Positions 1 through 12,224 are shown, counted from the stretch's first letter. The stretch: DNA of 64,000 bases from Aspidiotus rigidus (GCA_035079385.1 JAVHKY010000054.1:14860501-14924500), one strand, 5' to 3'. Translations and numbers: made by a program. The notes: generated by a model from the sequence alone, not told the origin.

Positions 1-874
1 TGTACTTAGCTCTTAGCAGCTCTTAGGTTGTTTTTGTTGGCATCTTATCATGATTCACGAGTGCTTGGACTAGAGATGCAAAGTATCGGCCTTTTTCGTT
101 ATCGATAACTATCGATAGTTTCTACAAAAAAATCGATATTTATCGATAGTATCGATATTTCTTGAGTTATTTTCAGACTTTTGAATGGTTGAAAGGAGGA
201 GCTTGTAGTGGTCTTTCTTTCAGTGAAAATATTCATCAGCATGGTGATATAATAGGCAATAATTCCCAGATAAGGTGGGCACCTCCAAGGGCCAACTTGG
301 AGGCGCCCGTTCAAAAATTGCTCTTTATCTTTAGCATGCGACCACTGCGAGTGCGACCAATCTGGTACTGAGCGCATTACATCCCTCACCGTCTTCCCGT
401 AAGCGAGACCAAAAAAAGAAAGATAAGCGACTAACGTGAAGACGGCGAGAGCGTCATAACTGACTTCGTTAAGGAAACATTATCGGATTCCCCCAACCGA
501 AGCAGTCATTCAGACGTCGATGATGCAACCCTACCGGTGGTGAGCTGAACACAATCGGAAAGATCATTGCGCAGGCTTATAATATAGGCAGAGAGGCGAA
601 CTTTAGGTGCGAGTTTTGGAGCAATACAAATCATAAGCACTGCACTGCTGCTGACTGCGCTGTTGCTGAGAGTCTACCGGGCACTATACTATTGCGGAGG
701 CATTTGTAGTGCCTGAAGTAATATTAAAAAATTGAGCGCATTGTTTTTGTGGGTTTTTATTGGTTCAATTTCTAAATCGATATTTCAACGATATTTTAAC
801 AGGGAACCTGTTTTATGGGGGGCTATTTGAGAAATCTGCCGTCCGGCGTCCGCCGTGCGCCGTCCGGCGAAAAA

Positions 875-1175
875 CTTAGAAAAATTTCAACCCTAGAGCC
901 ATATATAATAGGAGAGGGACTTAGAAAAAATTTTGACTCTCGAGCTATATATGATAGGAGGAGGACTTAGAAAAATTTCGACTCTCGAGCCACATATGAT
1001 AGGAGAGGGACTTAGAAAAAAATTTGACTCTCGAGCTATATATGATAGGAGGAGGACTTAGAAAAATTTCGACTCTCGAGCCACATATGATAGGAGAGGG
1101 ACTTGCAAAAAATTTTGACTCTCGAGCTATAGATGATAGGAGGGGGACTTGGAAAAATTTCGACTCTCGAGCTAT
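875..1175 (+). repeat. 45-bp satellite array, first block
   Basis: Six to seven tandem monomers, each with GACTTAGAAAAATTT followed by GACTCTCGAG and a CTATATATGATAGGAGG box. The CTCGAG (XhoI) core recurs about every 45 bp. Monomers alternate between a version with CCA after CTCGAG and one with CTA. Confidence 0.9.
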
Positions 1176-1760
1176 ATATGTTTTTTCTCTTGCTTCTAAT
1201 TTGCTAGGTAATTCATTTTACTCTTAGGTCTATATCTATATAGTTTATATATACAGTAATAGAATGCACGTATAATATTCGGTTTTAGCTATTTTTTAGC
1301 TAAATTGTATCGGGTAAATTAGGTATGAATCGCGGTGAGGAAAAGGGCACAGTTTTTAGTATTATTTTGCTAGGCAATTCATTTTACGCTTATATCTATA
1401 GTTTATAATATATATAGTAATAGAATACACCGGGGACTTGGAAAAATGTCGACTCTCGAGCTATATAATATGTTTTTTCTTCCTTCAAATTTGCTAGGTA
1501 ATTCATTTTACTCTTAGGTCTATATCTATATAGTTTATGTATACAATAATAGAATGCACGTATAATATTCGGTTTTAGCTATTTTTTAGCTAAAATGTAT
1601 CGGGTAAATTAGGTATGAATCGCGGTGAGGAAAAGGGCACAGTTTTTAGTATTATTTTGCTAGGCAATTCATTTTACGCTTATATCTATAGTTTATAATA
1701 TATATAGTAATAGAATACACCGGGGACTTGGAAAAATTTCGACTCTCGAGCTATAGATGA
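1170..1760 (+). repeat. Tandem duplication of a ~290-bp spacer between satellite blocks
   Basis: The segment beginning TTTGCTAGGTAATTCATTTT at 1200 recurs at 1490 almost unchanged. It runs through a shared CGGGTAAATTAGGTATGAAT and ends in a single satellite monomer each time. The near identity over about 290 bp indicates a recent unequal exchange or slippage event. Confidence 0.85.
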
Positions 1761-2560
1761 TAGAAGGGGGACTTAGAAAAATTTCGACTCTCGAGCTATA
1801 TATGATAGGAGGGGGACTTAGAAAAATTTCGATCCTCGAGCCATATATGATAGGAGAGGGACTTAGAAAAATTTTGACTCTCGAGCTATAGATGATAGAA
1901 GGGGGACTTAGAAAAATTTTGATCCTCGAGCCATATATGATAGGAGAGGGACTTAGAAAAATTTTGACTCTCGAGCTATATATAATAGAAGGGGGACTTA
2001 GAAAAATTTCGACTCTCGAGCCATATGTGATAGGAGGGGGACTTAGAAAAATTTCGACTCTCGAGCTATATATGATAGAAGGGGGACTTGGAAAAATTTC
2101 GATCCTCGAGCCATATATGATAGGAGAGGGACTTAGAAAAATTTCGACTCTCGAGCTATAGATGATAGAAGGGGGACTTAGAAAAATTTCGATCCTCGAG
2201 CCATATATAATAGAAGGGGGACTTAGAAAAATTTCGATCCTCGAGCCATATATGATAGGAGAGGGACTTAGAAAAATTTTGACTCTCGAGCTATATATAA
2301 TAGAAGGGGGACTTAGAAAAATTTCGACTCTCGAGCCATATGTGATAGGAGGGGGACTTAGAAAAATTTCGACTCTCGAGCTATAGATGATAGAAGGGGG
2401 ACTTAAAAAAATTTCGATCCTCGAGCCATATATAATAGAAGGGGGACTTAGAAAAATTTCGACTCTCGAGCTATATATAATAGAAGGGGGACTTAGAAAA
2501 ATTTCGACTCTCGAGCTATATATGATAGGAGGGGGACTTTCGATCCTCGAGCCATAGACA
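1735..2560 (+). repeat. 45-bp satellite array, main block
   Basis: About 18 tandem monomers of 45 bp. For example, CTCGAG lies at 1925-1930 and 1970-1975. Because 45 is divisible by 3, the array stays open and spells 15-residue repeats of the type MIGGGLRKISTLELY. These are repeat artefacts, not proteins. Monomers differ by a few substitutions (GACTC or GATCC before CTCGAG, GGAGAG or GAAGGG later), giving an irregular 90-bp dimer pattern. Confidence 0.9.
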
Positions 2561-3098
2561 TTTAATACAAAAAATAACTCGAAAAAAAATTCTAATTAGA
2601 TATATATCCTCTTCCAGAACGAACAACGACAAGCCAAGATAGACAAACAATTTAGCCAAATTAAAATCAAAAATTACTTGTAAAATTTCAAGTGAAAAAA
2701 TTTGACAAATAAAAATTATCAAATTGAAAAAAGACTTTTTAATTAAATATTTGGGGCGCATACAAACCAACTAATCCAAATATAGCTCGAGAGTCGACAT
2801 TTTTCCAAATCCCCCTCCTATCATGTATAGCTCAAGATTGAAAATTTTAACAAGAAACCCAATTTATCCAACTATATTATATTGGTCTAAATCTTCTTTT
2901 CACTACCTTTCCCCAAATATAAATTTCCTTGAATTTTCAATACCAAATCTCATTCCAATCATAAAACAGGTTCCCTGCGTTCCTCGTTTAACTTCGTTAA
3001 GGAAGCCGTAATTTTTGCTGTTATCGATAGCTTAACGATATGGTCGACTATCGATATTTATCGATAGTATCGATACTTTCTGCATCTCTAGCTTGGAC

Positions 3099-4600
3099 TA
3101 TTTGCACGGTCACGTTGGTTCCTGATAGTTCCCGACTTCCCATCGCGTTGTAAGACATTCCCTTTCATTTGTATTCAATTTCATTCATATTGTGTGAACC
3201 GCCTTTTCAAGATTTCACATCACATCTTTTAGATTCTAAGCTAACACTTGACAATTAATAAGCAATAACCTGAAGTAACCACTGTTGATTACAAACAACG
3301 CTGATATTACACCCTTCCAACAATTGTCATTTTTGTCATGAGATAAGAATAATAAGAAACACAATTGTAGGCCTAACATCTGAGTCCTTGATTAATTAAT
3401 ACTACCACAAACTTCATTTGTCTGCTCAAAACCCAACGATGTAATTATTATTACACTACCTTTGTAGTCATCTTCAAAGTACTTAGATCTAAGTAGGTAT
3501 AGGTAAATTAAAAATCAAAATTGAATCGCGGACTGCATTTGCGATCCATGATCGACTCTTAAATCATTCTGTTCCCTACGTTTTTATTCGCAATTATTCA
3601 TTTCAGTTTCCCATTGCATTGTAAAAAATCTTGTTTCATTTGTATTTCATTTTTCATAACTTGCAGATAGTAGAATTGTTCTTAGAAATAATCTCTCTCG
3701 CGTCCAATTTGTTAGGAGCTGAGCAATCTCTGATGAAATATAATCTATTCATCAATATACTCTCGTAATCACATCTTATTGAATAGATGACTAACCTAAT
3801 CCTCCACTTGAGTACAATCTCATTTCATAAAGATATAGTAAAAGAAACAAACGCCCAACAATTAATTGATAAAAGAAGCTTTGTGAATTATGTTCAGCTT
3901 TTGTCTATCTATCTGTATAATTATCTGTCATATTAGCGTAAGTTATACGTACAGTGTATCAAACCAAGTCATAGAAGTAATTCCAGCAAGCTCCTCCTTA
4001 ACGATATTCACATTCCGTCAAAACCAAAAAATTCGATTCCAATACATCTTTGTAAACATTGCGAAATAATATTGATTTGGATGATATTTGGCTTCTACTC
4101 AGGCGTAAGATAATTCCGCGGTACTAGAAACTAAATACACGTAGGTACCTTACACAGACTGCAAGTTGAAATAATAAAATTTCGATATAATTATTCATCC
4201 AAACTGTTCATACCTCATACTTTCCACTTGGCTTTTCACAATCTATCAAATAGAACTATTAACTCAGATTGGAGACTATATAGAATCATTGTAATTAGAT
4301 ATTCCAATTTTATCATCAGGACCACGATCATTCATTTCATATTTTGCTCTACCTACCGCTTCACCATTCACATTATTTAGACCAATTTCAAGAATTCATA
4401 TTTCATCACTCTTTTAAAATGAAATAAACTTGTACTTTGAACATATCAAATTTATTATTGCGAACGTGTTCGTTCGATAGTAAAGAGACTACTATTTTTA
4501 TTGTTCTGTTCCTATGTGATTCCTACAACCCATTACAACAATTGAACACAATCAAAATGCAAAATGCAATGATAACACGCCAAGAGCCAAAGACTCGAGA
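3099..4600. other. AT-rich intergenic DNA without recognised features
   Basis: No ORF, repeat or RNA that I can support. The base composition is AT-rich. The sequence just right of the hAT target duplication appears to be ordinary flanking DNA. Confidence 0.5.
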
Positions 4601-4619
4601 CTGTACAGTATACGGCTTA

Positions 4620-4960
4620 CTCGACCATGTCCATGACGTCAGCGTCTTAACTGAGACCTTGGACCATACAACAGATAGACCGAGCATAGTAATGAATCTT
4701 TGAACGGAGAACATGATAAGAATACACATAAGAAAATAAGGGGGACTGGACCTTGTTTACAAGTTTGATGAGCGGCGTGGGTGTACAGTGCGGTGCGTTT
4801 CACTGCTCAGCACGTTCACCCGCGTTGCCTTCAGTGAGGTCCAGCCCCCTTATTTTCTTATCATGTCTTCCGTTCAAGGCGTTGTACACGCTTATATGGC
4901 CGATGCTCGGTCTATCTATTGTATAGTCTAAGACTGAGACCAAGCCGAGCGCCTGCGCCG
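4620..4960. mobile_element. Foldback (long inverted repeat) element
   Basis: The left arm (about 4625-4754) and right arm (about 4838-4955) are inverted copies. Both contain ATAGATAGACCGAGCAT-like sequence, TTGAACGGA, CATGATAAG and AAGAAAATAAGGGGG, separated by small indels. The spacer of about 85 bp is GC-richer. Just outside, a 21-bp direct repeat GCGCCTGCGCCGACCCTAAA(A) occurs at 4949 and 5070. The foldback arms indicate a MITE; the family is unknown. Confidence 0.7.
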
Positions 4961-5156
4961 ACCCTAAAAATACCCACAACTTACTGCATTGTGGACTACC
5001 ATGCCGTGAGGTGAGCGACTGAACTTACCCAAAGAAGAAGAAAAAAGTGATTAGAATATAGGCCGGCTAGCGCCTGCGCCGACCCTAAAAGCGGTGAAAA
5101 ACTCGGTTGCGCTGCAGAAAAAGTTGAGTGCGCCAGAACATACATGAGTACTCTAC

Positions 5157-5299
5157 ATCTGCCGTACAAAGTAGAATGGACGTATCTGCATACTTACAAT
5201 CTGCAGAAAAGAGATCCTCCAAGGGTTTAACACTGTAAGAAATACCCTTTTTTGCTGATCGTCAATATGCAGATACGTCCAGTCTATTTTGTATGGCAG
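5157..5299. mobile_element. Palindromic MITE, family M1, copy A
   Basis: Terminal inverted repeats of about 33 bp read CTGCCGTACAAAGTAGAATG on the left and CTGCCATACAAAATAGACTG on the inverted right, then continue GACGTATCTGCAT. The centre contains TTTTTTGCTGATC. A second copy lies at 43123-43267. TA at the right edge is compatible with a TA target duplication. Confidence 0.75.
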
Positions 5300-5394
5300 T
5301 ACTGATAACGATCTGGCGAAAAGGAGAATCTTCGCTTCTAGTAAAGGAACATTTTTCTAGATTGTTGACATGTCGCTTGATTGGGTTTGGCTTA

Positions 5395-5850
5395 ATAGAG
5401 TCCAATTGACCTACGCGGAACAACTTTTGTTTGAAACATTTTTTAATGAAATTTCAATTTTGTGAGATATTTGGAAAAACTGATTTTGGTCCTCTTTTAA
5501 ACGGTCGTTGCTGGTTTGGCCGGGGCACAAATTGATCTAGGCGGAACATTGAATACGTTATTTGGTAGGAAATTTAACGAGGAACAACTTTTGTTTGAAA
5601 CATTTTTTAATAAAATTTCAATTTTGTGAGATATATGGAAAAACTGATTTCGTCCTCTTTTGAACCGTTTTTGCAGGTTTTCCTGGGGCACTATTTGACC
5701 TAGGCGGAACACTGAATACGTTATTTGGTAGAAAATTGAACGAGGAACAACTTTTGTTTGAAACATTTTTTCATAAAATTTCAATTTCACGCAATATAGG
5801 CGAAAAACTAGTTTCTGGGGGTGTTTGAACCTTAATAAAAAAAGAAACTT
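5395..5850. repeat. ~164-bp tandem repeat, about 2.7 units
   Basis: GGAACAACTTTTGTTTGAAA recurs at about 5418, 5582 and 5746, each followed by CATTTTTT and an ATTTCAATTT box. The second half of the unit (GGCGGAACA, GAATACGTTATTTGGTAG) recurs at the same spacing. The minus-strand ORF across it is a by-product of the repeat. Confidence 0.85.
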
Positions 5851-8626
5851 TTGGGCGAAAACGCGGGATTTTTAGTATGTGGTTCAGGACCACATCCGGA
5901 GCTATTTTCAGCAAAGAAACGTACGTTCGCCCCATCAAAATGTTTTTGTTTTTTTTTTGGGCCAATATTGCTTCAATTTGCCTATACTATCTATAACGGT
6001 ACAACTCTAATAAATTTTGTTATTTTTATGTACAGTGGAGTCATGTCAAGGATACCGTAGAAGTAATTCTACCTAATAAGGCTCTAACAATACACGAATG
6101 GGCATGGACACTGAAAATTACTAACAGCAGGTACTCGTCCGACAAAAAAGAATGAATGAAAATTTTAGGAGTCGTATCTACAAGGAGACAGACACCAATT
6201 AGAACATCGTTGGTTTCGCAGTAGTACCTGGATCAATTTTGACCATCAGACAGCCTACAAATCAGAACAAATGAATTATTTTCAGAAGCTAGAAAAATTT
6301 AACGGAGTCAAAATGAGATTTTCTTGAAGAAAGTTTGGTAATTTGCTACGAAGCTGAGTAAATTCCAACAGCGAATTATTCAGTCGATAACACGAGTTGA
6401 CGAAGGTAGGTTACCTGTGTATATTTTTTTAAAATTTGTACGGTTCCAATTTGTCATCAATATACAGAGAAAAGGAATTCGAAAATACCGCAAAATATTT
6501 TTGAATCGAAGACTCAATCTTTAAAATTGTCACGGGTGATAGACAGAAGGTACAAATTTGGACTCGTTTTTTACACTGCTTATATTAAAACAACAACAAA
6601 CAAAAGTCAGTATTATTTTTACAATTTTTTTAAATGTTAGCGTTATTAAAAAGTTGGGAGAATTAATTTTGTTTACGATCTATGTATAATAAATGCAAGA
6701 GTAGGCCAATACTTATTTCGTATATTTTCAAAATATTTTTTACAGTCAAAGGAAGAAATCTTAGCCCTGTTACCCGAATCAGAAGAAGGGATTTTTGTGC
6801 CAAAACGCGATCGGTCTTTCAGAATTAACGATTATTCATTTCCTCGAAATAAACTTGGAAGAAAAACAATTTTCTCTACTCATTAAAAATGTGATATTAG
6901 GTCATCGTTGTGAGTGGAAGAAGATGCCCACATCAAAGACGGTACAAAAGAAAACAAGAAAATTTTCCGAGATTTTGACTGTACAATTGTTGAGCAAATA
7001 TCCCGTTAAGAGACCGATCTTAGGTACATAATTCTGCCCACCACTCCGCAAAAATTTGGACAGACGTACGTACACGTTTCAAGAAGACCAGAATTGTGAA
7101 TGTGTGTTAGGTACTGAAATAATAGAATTGTGATAATTCCTTTCCAGTATGATAATCAAATATTATCATCGTTATTCTTATTTTTGATGTAAATGAAAAG
7201 CTTGAGCTTTCAATAATAGAGTCGTAGTCAGAACCTGGTTAGCTCCTAATAGTCTTAGGGTCTGCTCTAAAAAATCAGTTACCACAGAAAAATGAAATTT
7301 TCTGGCCGTATGGATAACCTGGAGAAATTATTGGGCAAAGGGAGATCGAGGATCTCAGTGAATGAATGAACTAAGAGGGATACCTCAACTAATAGAAGAG
7401 GGGCAGCAGTGCATTAGCCTCGATTATTCTGCACTCCATTAAAAGAATTATACTCAATTTATACAATGCGTTTGAATTCAATTTTTTTTCCAATTTATCA
7501 CTCTTATCTATAGCGTTTACATTAACGGACTAATAAAATTTACAATGATAGTAATAATTAATCATAGTACTCATCGAGATGAGGAGAAAAAAAGACATCT
7601 AAATATAAAATCACAAAATTTATCACTTACAAAAATATATCATTATCATTTCTCTTAACTGAATAGTATTTTTCTGATACCCCCACAACGATGCCCTAAC
7701 TAACGATTCGTAGAATACAAAAATAAAGATACAGCTTATTTCACAGCATTACGGTAAAAAGATAACTATACATTTCAAAGTTCTACCTATATAAAATATT
7801 TAATCGTGGCACGTGGATCTATCATTAAAATTACAAATGAAAATCGTCGTAACAAAAAACCATTATAATTATCATCGGTAAAAATTTCCATCCTTCGAAA
7901 TGAAGAGAAGAAAATTGACTACTACAAAAGATCATCGTATTACGTAATTTTAAATTCCAAAAATCTCGCTCTCACACTCTTCGGCTAAGAGAACTCGGAC
8001 AACAAAATCCGCAATTGATATTTTGAGCTTTTCCAATCGCGGGAGGAGGATAGAAGCGCTTTTTTGGCACCCGAAGAATGGAACGAGTTCAGGTGGTCCT
8101 TTAGAAGAGGGGTTCCAAAGCTTTTAGTTTACATAATTGTTATACAAATTCACTCCACTACAACTTATCAACTAATACAATAATAATATTTAAATAAAAA
8201 TAAATACGGTGCATCATCATATGAAACACGTGGGTAAGCATTTCGCAGAGTAAAAAATAAAGAATAATAATATACCATCTACAAGAGTAATGAAAATAAT
8301 ATTTTGACTGTCATAATCTCGTATGTACCCGCTGAACGAAGGGTCTCATCGTAAATGCTTACGTACAAAATAATATTTTATAGAAAACTGAGAATTCTGC
8401 GATAAATCGGCGAAAATAACAACAATAAGGAATTTGTTTAAAGATAGGATAATATAATCATCAGAGGAAATATGGTTTCTGATCCAATTGTAGGATAGAG
8501 CTCAGTATAATTCTAGTCTCTTACAATCATAATAGAAAGGAAAAAATAAAAAAGAATACACGTTCATCTCGCGGGACAGAAACATATACGTGTCACCATC
8601 GAAATTCTTTCGTACATTCGTCCCCC
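5851..8626. other. Non-coding region including the probable LAMP 3' UTR
   Basis: The part nearest 8626 lies directly downstream of the LAMP stop codon on the minus strand and probably includes its 3' UTR. I could not place a poly(A) signal with confidence. Short ORFs (5851-6060, 6795-7031) resemble nothing I recognise and are probably spurious. Confidence 0.4.
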
Positions 8627-8766
8627 TTACATACTCACATATCCTCGTGACTGTTGTCTACGACTTATCAAGTACGCTATGAGTACCAAAATCACCAAAA
8701 GTGCTAAGGCGCATCCGACCAAAATCGGTACGATATCTGGAGTGTGCGAAGCTTCACAATTGATAG
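8627..8766 (-). CDS. LAMP-family lysosomal membrane glycoprotein, terminal exon (exon 5)
   Basis: This exon encodes the membrane anchor and tail. A good acceptor (pyrimidine tract then AG at 8768-8767) opens the exon in phase 1, matching the donor at 26027. Residues 250-295 run through a Cys (253), a hydrophobic span of about 24 residues (roughly 261-283, [14 protein letters not shown] onward), basic residues SRRQQSR, and a C-terminal GYVSM ending at the stop. The Gly-Tyr-x-x-hydrophobic tail directly after the membrane span is the lysosomal sorting signal of LAMP proteins. The rest of the gene is at 26028-28157, making the intervening intron about 17.3 kb. An ORF reading further upstream to 8938 is intron read-through. 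Confidence 0.88.
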
Positions 8767-9539
8767 CTGGAAACAGAAAATAAAAGAAAACATGAGTAAA
8801 CATAAATTCGAATAATATTACGCAGTAGCGCACGTCTGGACTAGAAACGGGGGGCCTTTCATGAGGTGGCGAGAGAAAATTAGTGCGATATACTTTCCCA
8901 TAGCACTCGTAAATAGTGCGTCGCACTCCAACTTTCATGACTAATTACACATACACAAAATCGTGTTCGCTCATCAGACGATATGCAAACAGTCTACGAA
9001 AACGGAGGGATATCAAAATCAACTTGAGCTAAATTATCGCTTTCTGAGCGATTCAATCAACTTATTGACGAAAATCACCGCAATATCGAAAACTTTCCTT
9101 GTTCTTATCTAAATCAGGTCAGAGTACCATGAAAAATACAACAATCAAGGCCTACAACTTATCAAACATTTTCCTAGGTATACTCCATATGAGTCAAGAA
9201 TCAGCGACTTTAATGCATCTCCCCACAAGCTGAATCAAATTCCCCAGTTTTGTATCAACTAATATTTGAATTTTGGAATCAGTCCAAGCCTCTTGAATAC
9301 ATCGAATTCCATTCAAAATGTCACAATTTTCCGGTAACAAATGCACACGAAAAGCATACTTTGCATCCGAAGGAGGCTTTGTCCCATTTTGGAGACTTGT
9401 ATGCGAGACCTTACATATAGTAGGACTTGAATCGAAACCAGAAGTAAACCAATATCACAACATAACATGATTGCCCACTTTTTAGCCAAATCTCATCAGC
9501 TAACTCGTCAACATATTTACCAAACTAGTGCGACAAGAA

Positions 9540-10080
9540 GTTCCACCGCCATCCCTAGAACAGATGTAACGCTCCCTGACGTCACCCTCTCGATCTCAGT
9601 TGATCTTGACCTATGTCGGGACTCCCCTGAAGACGTCATAGGCTAGGAACTTACTCAGAGGTGAGGAAAGAGAGCCGTTAGCTCTTTGGGAGTGAAGCTG
9701 CTTGGAGGCCACGGCTCTTTCAATTTCTCTCCCGTTTATGGCGTCTAGTAATGAAATTGTGACAAAAGCACTGAACATGTTAAAAGATGTGGAATTAATA
9801 AAATCCAACTATCCATTTAAATTTTCAAGTCTGCAGTTGGTACCTCGTCATTATTTTCTTGTTCAATTTGTTAGCTGTTTTATTGGGGAGTGCCCAGAAA
9901 ACGGGCGCGCACGACTTTGGAGACGTCATCATTTTCGGAAAAATGTCCTTGTTGATGAAGATCGGAGCGGGACTTGGAAAACTTTCGACCTTAGAGCTAG
10001 GAATGGAGCTAGGCTAAACGTAAGCTAGAGGCAAAGGAGCAGTTTAGAAATCCTTTGCATTCAGACTAATTTCAAGCTAT
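9540..10080. repeat. Diverged relics of the CRE/45-bp satellite family
   Basis: Scattered boxes match the neighbouring satellites: CTGACGTCACC at about 9578, AAGACGTCATAGG at 9632, GAGACGTCATCA at 9919, and GGGACTTGGAAAACTTTCGAC followed by AGAGCTA at about 9968. These look like worn, non-tandem members of the family that forms the array at 12.2-14.45 kb. Confidence 0.5.
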
Positions 10081-10252
10081 GGAGGTTATATTTTCAAGAA
10101 ACGTCCAAATGATTAGTGGCATTGACCTGGAAAAAATGTCGAGCTCCGGTCTTTTAGAGAGGGAAGACTCGAAAAAATCTGGAATTATGAAGGTTTGTGA
10201 AAATGGAGCCGAAGATATGTCGATCTCCAAATTCTTAAGCCAGACTGTACAT

Positions 10253-10505
10253 GTGAGGCGATCTAAGAAACTATACCTAAACTCGCTTCATTTTTTTTTT
10301 TTTTGCATTTCTAAATAGAGGATAGTTTTCTGAACACATAATTATACAAAAAATTCTCCACATGGATTGAAAATTCCCTGAGACATGAACTTTCGCGGTT
10401 ACAACTTTTAAAAAGGGAATTCTGAGAAAATTGGAAAAATGTACTGAAAGTTTGTAACTGAAAAAAATTAGGAGCGAGTTTAGGTATGGTCTCAGATCGC
10501 CTCAC
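10253..10505. mobile_element. MITE with ~34-bp terminal inverted repeats
   Basis: The left end is GTGAGGCGATCTAAGAAACT and the inverted right end is GTGAGGCGATCTGAGACCAT. Both continue ATACCTAAACTCGCT. The interior is AT-rich with a T-run. ORFs on both strands here are shadows of the repeat. No clear target duplication is visible. Confidence 0.7.
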
Positions 10506-12224
10506 AAATACTGAGTTATAAGCTAAATTTCTCCCCTGGGCATGAAAGCTAGGCTACAGCTTAACAAGCTAGTCTTCGAAGAGGATTTCAGACTAAGACT
10601 CTTCAACTCTTTTTCTTACGAGTTCCGTGACGTCATCAATCTACTGAAGGGCCTCAAAGGAGATGGAGGAGGACCTGAAAGAATTACAAGCACGAGGGCC
10701 GAACATGTAAAAAGTATAAGCCGGAGATGAGACGTCATTACATAATACATAAATATTTTCTAAATCTTCACAGAGGAGGAACTTCGAAAACTCACAATAG
10801 TTACATCGAGGAAGGGCTTTCAAGACTTTTAAAAATTCTAACGGGTATTGGCCGTTATTTTTTAGGTACTTATTTGAGATTTCTGTTCCAAAAAATGTTG
10901 AGAGCTTGGATTGCCAAAAATATTGTCAGAATTCTTGTAAAAGGATCAAGTTGAACGACAATTTGTTGTTAAAATCGTCCTACAGCTGCATGGACCTTTT
11001 TTCGTCTATCATCCTTCGTTCACGAAATTGACGGTTAGAAAAGATCGGAGTGCCCATGGGGTATTTTCCCCTGATTCTCACACACATTCGACCTCCGTCG
11101 CAATCAATCAATTATTGACTACATTCATATAGGCGTAACCTCTTCAAATCTGGCTCATTCCAGGTCATTTCGGCCAACTTTATGAAGTAAATCATGTAGC
11201 GTTCTCCTTTCGTTCTTCTTCCCCAACCCTTATTGATTGAAACCTCACCTGGACATTTGTATTGGAGTTCATTCGTTAAATCTGCCTGTAAAGTAGGTAT
11301 TCTGGCTTTGTTGTATCTTTTTGATGCAATATTTTTCAATTCTACTTCATAAACAAGTTATAATACGTCTACGTTCAACTAGATCTTCGCTCTATCTTGA
11401 GAGCTTACATACAGTAAATGATCCTGTTCTGCTGGATTGTTGCCAAAAATAAAGAAAAATGCTTATATTGAAGCGAGAAAGCCTACATACGATATTCAAG
11501 GAGCATACGCAAATGTTCATCATGGAACGAATTTTCTGCGATCAAAGTTCCGTGAACGAAAGTACGAAGACGAAGAACAAGAAAATTGGCGCTTTATAGA
11601 TCGCTCAAAAACAAGTGACAACCCTTTAAAAAATTAGTGAGAAGAACATAAAGTGGAATGAATATAAGAAGAAGGTCAAAACCTTTGTACACACGTTTGT
11701 TTAGAAAGTATAAAATTACTGAGAGTTTCAAAAATACTCTTTTTTGCTGCTGTCATTCGTCAAGGGTATTGAAGAATGTTTTGTTTTCAACAAATTTGGG
11801 TTATTGTTATCGATACACAGGTCGTCGACGATTCTCATACGTGTGTTTTACGTGTACTACTTTACAATTGAAGAGTAAAAGTTATTTCGGTTAACACGGT
11901 CACATGATATTGTATTTGGTGATATTTAAATGTGAACTTCGAGGCATCAACTTTGTAGACGGGTACATATTTTCAAATGAAATGAATTGTGTGCTACTGA
12001 TTACATCACATTCGCATCAACATAAATACAAAATGGTAGAAACTAAGTATCTTCGTACTTGAAAATAAAAATAGGATTGGTCAAGGTGAAAGAAACGCCA
12101 GAAAAATTTCAAAAATTATCGACTATTATACCTCCAGTAATAGCAACTAAATTTCTGTTCTGATTTCTGTGAAAATTATCCTTCAATTACGTCACACTCT
12201 CCTGCATTAACTTTCCTGGTCTTT

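Larger units (their letters stand above)
794..3010 (+). mobile_element. Satellite-carrying TIR element, copy 1 (nested in the hAT element)
   Basis: This copy is bounded by inverted CAGGGAACCTGTTTTAT (800-816) and its complement (2961-2977). Outside the right TIR, a conserved tail of about 32 bp with the core AACTTCGTTAAGGAAGCCGT is shared with the copies at 52867-53264 and 55507-57146. The left outer flank TTTTAA is also conserved. The interior has a GC-rich leader (about 836-875), 45-bp satellite monomers, a duplicated spacer and an AT-rich right end. It has no ORF other than the repeat-encoded ones. The superfamily is not recognised. Confidence 0.7.
71..3090. mobile_element. hAT-like non-autonomous DNA transposon, complete
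   Basis: The two ends are inverted copies. The left end reads TAGAGATGCAAAGTATCG, and the right end read on the minus strand is TAGAGATGCAGAAAGTATCG, a 2-bp indel apart. The element is flanked by a perfect 8-bp direct repeat GCTTGGAC at 63-70 and 3091-3098. Eight-bp duplications with short TIRs are the hAT signature. Both subterminal regions are packed with ATCGATA-type motifs (about 98-160 and 3022-3076), as expected of transposase-binding subterminal repeats. No transposase ORF is present, so it must be mobilised in trans. A second element with a satellite array sits inside at about 794-3010. Confidence 0.85.

Noticed and set aside
1892..2386. Two ORFs of 89 and 74 aa made of 15-residue repeats
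   Set aside because: They are the 45-bp satellite read in frame. The unit length is divisible by 3, so stops are absent, and the opposite-strand arrays do the same.
8767..8938. Upstream extension of the LAMP last-exon ORF
   Set aside because: It crosses a clear acceptor at 8768-8767, and the residues do not resemble LAMP.
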